Shown: piece after piece, positions 16,901 to 18,247 of the stretch
Layout: each line of letters starts with the position of its first letter
Position numbering within the stretch: the stretch's first letter is position 1
NCBI GenBank assembly: GCA_964623315.1
Contig: CAZUSU010000019.1
Coordinates: forward strand, 1 to 18,247
From: CAZUSU01 sp964623315
GTDB taxonomy: Bacteria; Patescibacteriota; Patescibacteriia; Magasanikbacterales; 2-02-FULL-50-9b
Length of the DNA: 18,247 bases
Direction of reading: 5' to 3'
Notes under the pieces: generated by a model
Databases searched by the model: none
What the model saw: the letters and a program-made list of their open reading frames with translations, nothing else
Told to the model about the DNA's origin: nothing
Position numbers and translations under genes: made by a program

Positions 16901-18124
16901 GGAAAATATTCTATCGCGTATGACGATGGCGCAAAAGAAGTCGACGTGCCCCTTGAACGTGTTGCGTATTTCCCCGGACGATGTGTGAAGTGTGGTGATT
17001 CATCACTTGCGTTTAGTACCTTCAAAGGTGTCACACCAAGTTACACTGCGGCGACGACGGCAAAAGATGCAACGTTCTCTTTTACCGATCCAACGCTTGG
17101 CTATTACCCCCTTCGTTCACCAGTAAGAGTGAATCATTTCATCGGCGATGAACTGAGTAGTAAAGCGATAGGCGATTTTACCTCTGTTGTTGCCACATCA
17201 AATGTGGTATCAAGCCGAATGATACCGTTATGGGTAGATAACGGACCTGCGCAAAAAATTGGCATGGCATGTTACGCGCTCGCGTCAAAGTATCGGATTA
17301 CTTTGGACCCACATTATGTGAATAAGACCGGAAATTTTAAACCATGGGGCGGAGCGTTTTCGTACGGTTCACCAGTTGTGGATTATGGTTCAATCTCTAT
17401 ACCACTACCGCAAAATGTTACACCAAAAACGTATGACATACAGCCGTATGGCGAAGAAGGGGACTATCGCATTGTGTTAAAGGCGCCACAGTCACAATCG
17501 CTGTGGGGTGCATACATTAACTGGACAATAACAGCAAAGAAAGAAGGTGACTCGGTATTCTCAGGCGATCCATCGGGGTATGTTTTGGATGGGTCATATA
17601 AACCGACAAAAGATTGCTTTGGATCGGGGTATAAGAGTAAAGCAGATAACTCCATAATATTAGGCGAAGGGGGAGACACAACAACTCTGGTGTGGCGTGA
17701 TGGGTGCATTGCGAGTAGCCCGCGTGTTCAGCTTGAATATATGTACCCCACCGTACAGAGTTCGCAATTGCATGGACAGGGAAGGTTTGTGACCACGTTG
17801 CGTCGCGGATTCCCGAATAGCAACGCGTTTTACGCCGCGGTGTATCAGCCGAAAGTCGTTATTAGCGGTGGTGCAAAAAATAAAGGAGTGACACTGTCAA
17901 TATATTTTTATTCAAGCGGTTCATGGAAGTTGATTAAGGTATTGACGCCAGAAACATCCGGATTTGTTTCGGGACAAGGATTTATTAATTGGTATCCGTT
18001 CTTCTTTATGCCGGACCAAACAGAGACGGGCGGGTCACTTCTGGGAACGGGTTATCAACCAGCACAAGCGCTATACCATGGTGAATTTGATCCGAGCGAA
18101 ACGCCAAAAAAACTATTACCATAA
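7892..18124 (+). CDS. Giant pilin-domain-anchored multidomain surface protein, 3410 aa
   Basis: Predicted cell-surface adhesin-like protein. In order: signal peptide 1-29 (cut VFA|QAP); T4SS pilin-like two-helix domain 64-136, with 39 of 73 positions identical to the upstream paralogue in an ungapped alignment by eye; Ig-like domains to about 395; a Cys-rich CFNNVKDGDEIAIDC stretch 397-448; IPT/TIG domains near 450-550, 555-640, 684-784 and 789-890, with a Gly/Thr linker at 657-677; four tandem Big_5 plus Ig modules 974-2000; an alpha/beta region 2060-2158; Cys-rich repeats 2162-2315; a GspG-like domain 2340-2465; six DUF4215-type repeats 2501-2903; a Tudor-like pair 2915-3028; and an unrecognised Tyr/Gly-rich C-terminus without a membrane helix or sorting signal. 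No enzyme motif is visible. The start at ATG 7892 overlaps the upstream gene by 20 bp, suggesting coupled translation. The frame is intact, with no sign of frameshift. Attachment to host cells or surfaces is inference. Confidence 0.9.
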   Translation: MVRLLHNRFGLFLCVAVMASFVFSSVVFAQAPAGDSAAGQFVTAGDVGLSEIQQTSGLGNQGFVTIIAKIIRIILSLLGVMCIILVIYAGFVWMTAGGSEEAVEKAKKMLVNGGIGLLIILSAYAITEFTMRSLIGATGANLKTGAEVGTAGGFSGDLGTSSGSSGVSGGLVMKSIEPRGTNTYANLQVVAIASGALDSSTVAKNFVVKDAAGAVIPGEVKAEGDSIVFSPSATCPAPHTTLKCFTAGLTYTVTVTGGKDGVIGAVSKKPLVCSATSCTMTFIAGDKVDTKPPTMSNIKPAKESKIAVDAIIPIEALMRDENALLFGRVTVDNVILETVQAPQFKGGLAQELLLQSKKFNTQNNKLNTVHTITLTARDVAGNQTSETFTVTVVPQYCFNNVKDGDEIAIDCSAPKGACGLCTNGACTANNECANGSTCAGASAGKVCGSSPVIQSVTPYDGAPGNIISISGQGFGTAAGTVIFLGDPKNSKDDVTAQLACDDASSWQNTRVTVAIPQGAVSGPLLVRTTAGSSDITDDADGTFLSQFIINATERPGLCSITPTTGLSGKAEVIVTGNNAFLSQQVDRKLFFNGYVATKVDWNQVAPNLVKATVPAMPSGYAEVHAVIKGMNSNPLEFIVTDTLSAAASAATASGLTSSGTGGGTSGGTGGGTSGGTVSGSSANAVLSISTVKPVKGGAGQFVTINGVGFGNTPNKVLFEKINADGTLSGLQVNADTTLPAQCAQTFWDNTQIISKIPDIGIGDYAVLVYPSGVSKPITYKKFTVTGDKAGPQICAIQPSNGPADGSLTVTFYGENLGTVAGRGMFSPQIFGDAPKLSGQWTPSAAGVVVPEKATTGNVQLQTRKTPSTTLATDECSKNPSVCSNPLNFIVKDCRATQNSCGTGVLCCTDGSCQKDCTAASKKLQAAFAWCFSTGDSCDATVPPTIKEECNKTGDVSKNIPSPTPSSAWTGDGNACTNARVIVRFTESVDPQTITTTNGTNSSLYMEKCIGEAGDVCGKTDPALVTLSDIKVVASESSKTYALFATPKQLAPDSTYRVSLTSDINGSDSGLPLVSPKTNLSKCTPAGKAVYCFTFKTQKTTEPCTVDAVGITPSSHTAEQLGVIRSGGAADSTPVQWIANPFPQDKCQVLDASMFVWKWSPSKSGDVGLEYTHAMQADADASWYFAKQPTPAGKPITLAVTEVESKKSAQATLTINPGAPIIYESCSTGGGRSPTPSVQWGAAPVCPDAVVAVEFNQEVAGLDFKLYPCEGTKAGKECEQVSSAPSAATLEIQKPIITEARYPYYLLPNESLKTNTWYMAEIGAATKGVGTYGKPINKKTGCRAGVAYCFTFKTALDKSNCEIKKVEIDPNTYVAKDVGLQKMTTYNKEGVATEADQLWTAKPFGVDSCVIIKNTGSWSWYIDPDHKLFAAIDPDNKLNDGSPAQTVAAYQETKATDPLRLSAVSQNVAGTGYISIAFPQPTVESYEPSACNTGVCKNAQLSISFSTPMALQTLANAFTMAECPSAVVDSTGGCVISESAYKTLPTVKLKAEFAAGSSKKIILTAPSGTIKPNTTYRLFMTGTPRSTAGKAFVGVNYPSEKPFAFSWSFSVGAADCPIGSIAVEPVAPFAQAQGQTQLFNAQPRSEPSSCYPQGQSLSASSYVWQWESGDSTVAEQSVPTTVSSSTFKMVGTGAVVDGFQTAKISAAAVSKTGSAEWKLQCNAVASSCPNGTSVGADKCCYVPPKVNEVYPKNGAQSVCRNTLIKAAVRDLLAPATVNNKTVRIGVSASNGGCVTGAILEGGYCYGSIPFDAQLINESASSTKRTGTIFINLNAMLPAQTAVRVQVLPTPESTPAVDSSVTTALGVPIIGAQWEFKTADTPCALSGVETSPKNISFYKLGQTQPILAYGLSNVNGALVPLSGIPQQYDWTWSWHSTKKAVATFQSASKSEMTTSMTGGVNGTSAISGVATISADKYFTPSTTGKTVVGTTMVSAMLCDAPWESSPPSVISDALSSQNISFWYCKKNGSTILPHLTPIKDNIADLSASDQYTVLSAFHLADTVNGGAIGMRIEKNLKHYSPEEWFYQKEFKGTPQKVTVGDMPAVRVGNTVYISYGNKIANGDQYTNMLVISLSSGAPPALAAIFDQIIQQITFSTNLTDVGLCGVGKQTTDVACTSDLECPTDLKTFLQNKQAQAEAEVVASAAAKKVTSTDKNVLSCTNGLCVQNGNRITPDISCDTREECIKKIPEANAKFSCESSRCFYDGSFTGTECNDVADCVIPFTQQIPKTDTRTCDEYRCVIEGKKYFDLECWNETICYDYDITQLPAPPPAPPPPSLDGPAYCKFDRSKFLRDTERVLHVATFVRSLDKAKAFAGKYPIVAQGTFVPGLVSSKWSGWNSFMQQLGIGLSVDPLNNYSSCGEGYDPQTCWNATTKLYRCAAQSQVYHYKTVASGAGYELGVTFEQPSNMTAEWRGDIQTVLSGAVKKINTAMCSGTPYTPTAVCGDGAVAATEECDPPGLSATIKSTDFAVYPYGAYTATCGASCLWTDKKPVDQCGDGVVQKPPELCDEGSKYNGLYNHCAKDCGVASNKSFGDLGACGNGKIEKNEVCDVASPFGKFYKFAVHPTEGPWFVQCVKGAAPKDLKQAFVNTAKPNAPLAFYENVPAKLGEASWQKESKLVQDFCSGSLNAYGYCAKRHEISCASNSDCIDGDVCDFKVIGSFYALVQKDSCNWDCKGTGPYCGDKFVSTDFGEQCDGDQTATENGVACKKACTAACAWASVATNGQPVCTPIQTAVSGPPAPPPGCGDGVVTAATGEECDAGLDCTPLTNDKPCKVGGLNGVACTPTYGTNSCQYCSTACKKAFISGGACGDGVRNGAEVCDGKDLSGFCVPTTFQYSTYACKKDCSGVQVATQMVKDQIVVALSPTDYKWWAAKVISPETAGDKLSVEFLNNNTSATVPLWDVALRGSEVPKKDGIEPFPVGTAILGKWQNKDQWYVGAITAASGGKYSIAYDDGAKEVDVPLERVAYFPGRCVKCGDSSLAFSTFKGVTPSYTAATTAKDATFSFTDPTLGYYPLRSPVRVNHFIGDELSSKAIGDFTSVVATSNVVSSRMIPLWVDNGPAQKIGMACYALASKYRITLDPHYVNKTGNFKPWGGAFSYGSPVVDYGSISIPLPQNVTPKTYDIQPYGEEGDYRIVLKAPQSQSLWGAYINWTITAKKEGDSVFSGDPSGYVLDGSYKPTKDCFGSGYKSKADNSIILGEGGDTTTLVWRDGCIASSPRVQLEYMYPTVQSSQLHGQGRFVTTLRRGFPNSNAFYAAVYQPKVVISGGAKNKGVTLSIYFYSSGSWKLIKVLTPETSGFVSGQGFINWYPFFFMPDQTETGGSLLGTGYQPAQALYHGEFDPSETPKKLLP
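9866..9919 (+). repeat. 12-bp tandem repeat encoding a Gly/Thr linker
   Basis: Four and a half copies of a 12-bp unit, GGAACA(G/A)GNGGN, start at 9866, 9878, 9890, 9902 and 9914. They alternate between coding GTGG and GTSG. The unit length is a multiple of three, so copy-number change would only alter the length of the flexible linker between the second and third IPT/TIG domains of the giant protein and would not break the frame. Confidence 0.9.
10811..13891 (+). repeat. Four tandem ~260-residue Big_5 + Ig modules in the giant protein
   Basis: At protein level a two-domain unit recurs four times. The first half opens with a Cys-containing strand: ACTNARVIVRFTESV (974), VCPDAVVAVEFNQEV (1244), VCKNAQLSISFSTPM (1494) and VCRNTLIKAAVRDLL (1757). 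It closes with YCFTFKT, YCFTFKT, FSWSFSV or QWEFKTA. The second half opens with a conserved Cys followed by a VxxxP-like strand (1103, 1360, 1615, 1881) and contains a W-x-W signature (VWKW, WSWY, VWQW, WTWSW). Spacing between second-half starts is 257, 255 and 266 residues. The copies are strongly diverged, so this is an old duplication. Confidence 0.75.
14375..14836 (+). repeat. Cys-rich repeats (C-x4-C-x10-12-C-x5-C) in the giant protein
   Basis: Three full copies at residues 2217-2241, 2254-2276 and 2292-2315 share the spacing C-x4-C-x(10-12)-C-x5-C. A partial copy precedes them (C2162, C2173, C2179). A low-complexity Gln/Ala/Glu stretch (2190-2206) separates the partial copy from the full ones. 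The pattern suggests small disulfide-bonded knots outside the cytoplasm. No family name can be given with certainty. Confidence 0.65.
14909..15286 (+). other. GspG/type IV pseudopilin-like globular domain inside the giant protein
   Basis: Residues 2340-2465 follow the layout of the soluble part of T2SS protein G-like pseudopilins as found in Patescibacteria. FLRDTERVLHVATFVRSLDK ends the helix, KYPIVAQGTFVPG gives the YP motif, SKWSGWNSF follows, then LSVDPLNNYSSC and the TCWN motif. It ends with QVYHYKTVASGAGYELGVTF. The hydrophobic N-terminal helix and the prepilin cleavage site of true pseudopilins are missing. A proline-rich spacer (LPAPPPAPPPPS) precedes it. Identification is by motif order, not by search. 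Confidence 0.55.
15392..16600 (+). repeat. Six DUF4215-type (myxococcus Cys-rich) repeats in the giant protein
   Basis: The signature CG(D/N)-x-(V/A/F/I)...E-x-CD recurs at residues 2501 (CGDGAVAATEECD), 2553 (CGDGVVQKPPELCD), 2596 (CGNGKIEKNEVCD), 2739 (CGDKFVSTDFGEQCD), 2803 (CGDGVVTAATGEECD) and 2867 (CGDGVRNGAEVCD). Each is followed by one or two further Cys such as CGASC, CAKDC or CKKDC. A ~140-residue insertion separates the third and fourth copies. These repeats are known from extracellular proteins of many bacteria, and acidic residues suggest possible calcium binding (inference). Confidence 0.85.
16622..16975 (+). other. Tandem Tudor/agenet-like segment in the giant protein
   Basis: Residues 2976-3028 read VGTAILGKWQNKDQWYVGAI, then KYSIAYDDGAKEVDVP and LERVAYFP. 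This is the classic order of Tudor-type barrels: V-x-A-x-W, W(Y/F)-x-(G/A)-x-I, Y-x-(I/V)-x-(Y/F)-x-DG, then V-x-x-x-x(V/I). The preceding 2915-2965 look like a second copy (DQIVVAL, YKWWAAKVI, KLSVEFLNN, VPLWDVAL). It sits directly after the last DUF4215 repeat. Identification is by eye. Confidence 0.5.
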
Positions 18125-18127
18125 TGT

Positions 18128-18247
18128 ATGACAGAAATTATTCCACCATCCCCATCGCGCCACCGCACCATTTTTGTTATACTGGGTGTGAGCGTACTGT
18201 TTATAATTATCGTGACGTTGTTTCTGTTTACGAAACGGCGGCCAAAC
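18128..18247 (+). CDS. N-terminus of a membrane-anchored protein (3' truncated)
   Basis: An open frame begins at ATG 18128, 3 bp after the giant gene's stop, and runs off the right edge after 40 codons. A short polar N-terminus (MTEIIPPSPSRHRT) is followed by a strong membrane helix, IFVILGVSVLFIIIVTLFLF, and then the basic TKRRPN. Basic residues on both sides make the topology uncertain. There is no clear signal-peptidase site, so it looks like an uncleaved anchor. The alternative ATG 18124 opens a different frame without any membrane helix and is less likely. The position right behind the giant gene suggests the same operon. The family cannot be told from this fragment. Confidence 0.7.
   Translation, partial: MTEIIPPSPSRHRTIFVILGVSVLFIIIVTLFLFTKRRPN

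Noticed and set aside
1..18247. Insertion sequences, integrases, phage or conjugation machinery genes
   Set aside because: No transposase, integrase, relaxase or VirB4/VirD4-type protein is encoded. The pilin-like domains alone do not show that a conjugation system is present.

Overview
The window looks like a chromosomal stretch from an uncultivated Patescibacteria/CPR bacterium, most likely of the Parcubacteria group. The reasons are the compact, almost gapless layout with all genes on the + strand, short overlaps between genes, near absence of Shine-Dalgarno sequences, and the type of surface protein present: two-helix 'T4SS pilin'-like domains fused to Ig-like ectodomains, with GspG-like, IPT/TIG and DUF4215 modules. 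This assignment is inference from gene style, not a phylogenetic test. The standard code (TGA = stop) fits every reading frame.

Left part (1-5949): housekeeping plus one surface protein. After the C-terminal tail of an unknown gene comes tRNA-Ile(GAU) with its own promoter and an encoded CCA end. Next is an 899-residue secreted beta-rich surface protein, then signal peptidase I (lepB), histidyl-tRNA synthetase (hisS, overlapping lepB), ribosomal protein bS21 (rpsU) and a GatB/YqeY-family protein. Four promoter-like sequences can be read. Three of them carry an extended TGN -10 element. The lepB promoter argues for a later lepB start (ATG 3155) than the longest open frame suggests.

Right part (5965-18247): a surface-protein cluster with tightly coupled genes. 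A 648-residue protein and a 3410-residue giant (56% of the window) are paralogues. Each has a signal peptide, then a VirB2/TrbC-like two-helix membrane domain, then a large predicted extracellular region. The giant carries four IPT/TIG domains, four tandem ~260-residue Big_5/Ig modules, Cys-rich repeats, a GspG-like pseudopilin domain without its N-terminal helix, six DUF4215-type repeats, a tandem Tudor-like segment and an unrecognised C-terminal region. The two genes overlap by 20 bp, and a perfect 16-bp palindrome sits immediately before the giant's start codon. A membrane-anchored protein begins 3 bp after the giant and runs off the window.

How the parts may fit together (inference): signal peptidase would process the three secreted proteins. 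The pilin-like domains would anchor, or form the base of, long cell-surface structures suited to attachment. The strongest leads are the pilin-domain/giant-adhesin architecture, the Tudor-like segment on an extracellular protein, and rpsU being the only gene here with a strong Shine-Dalgarno sequence.
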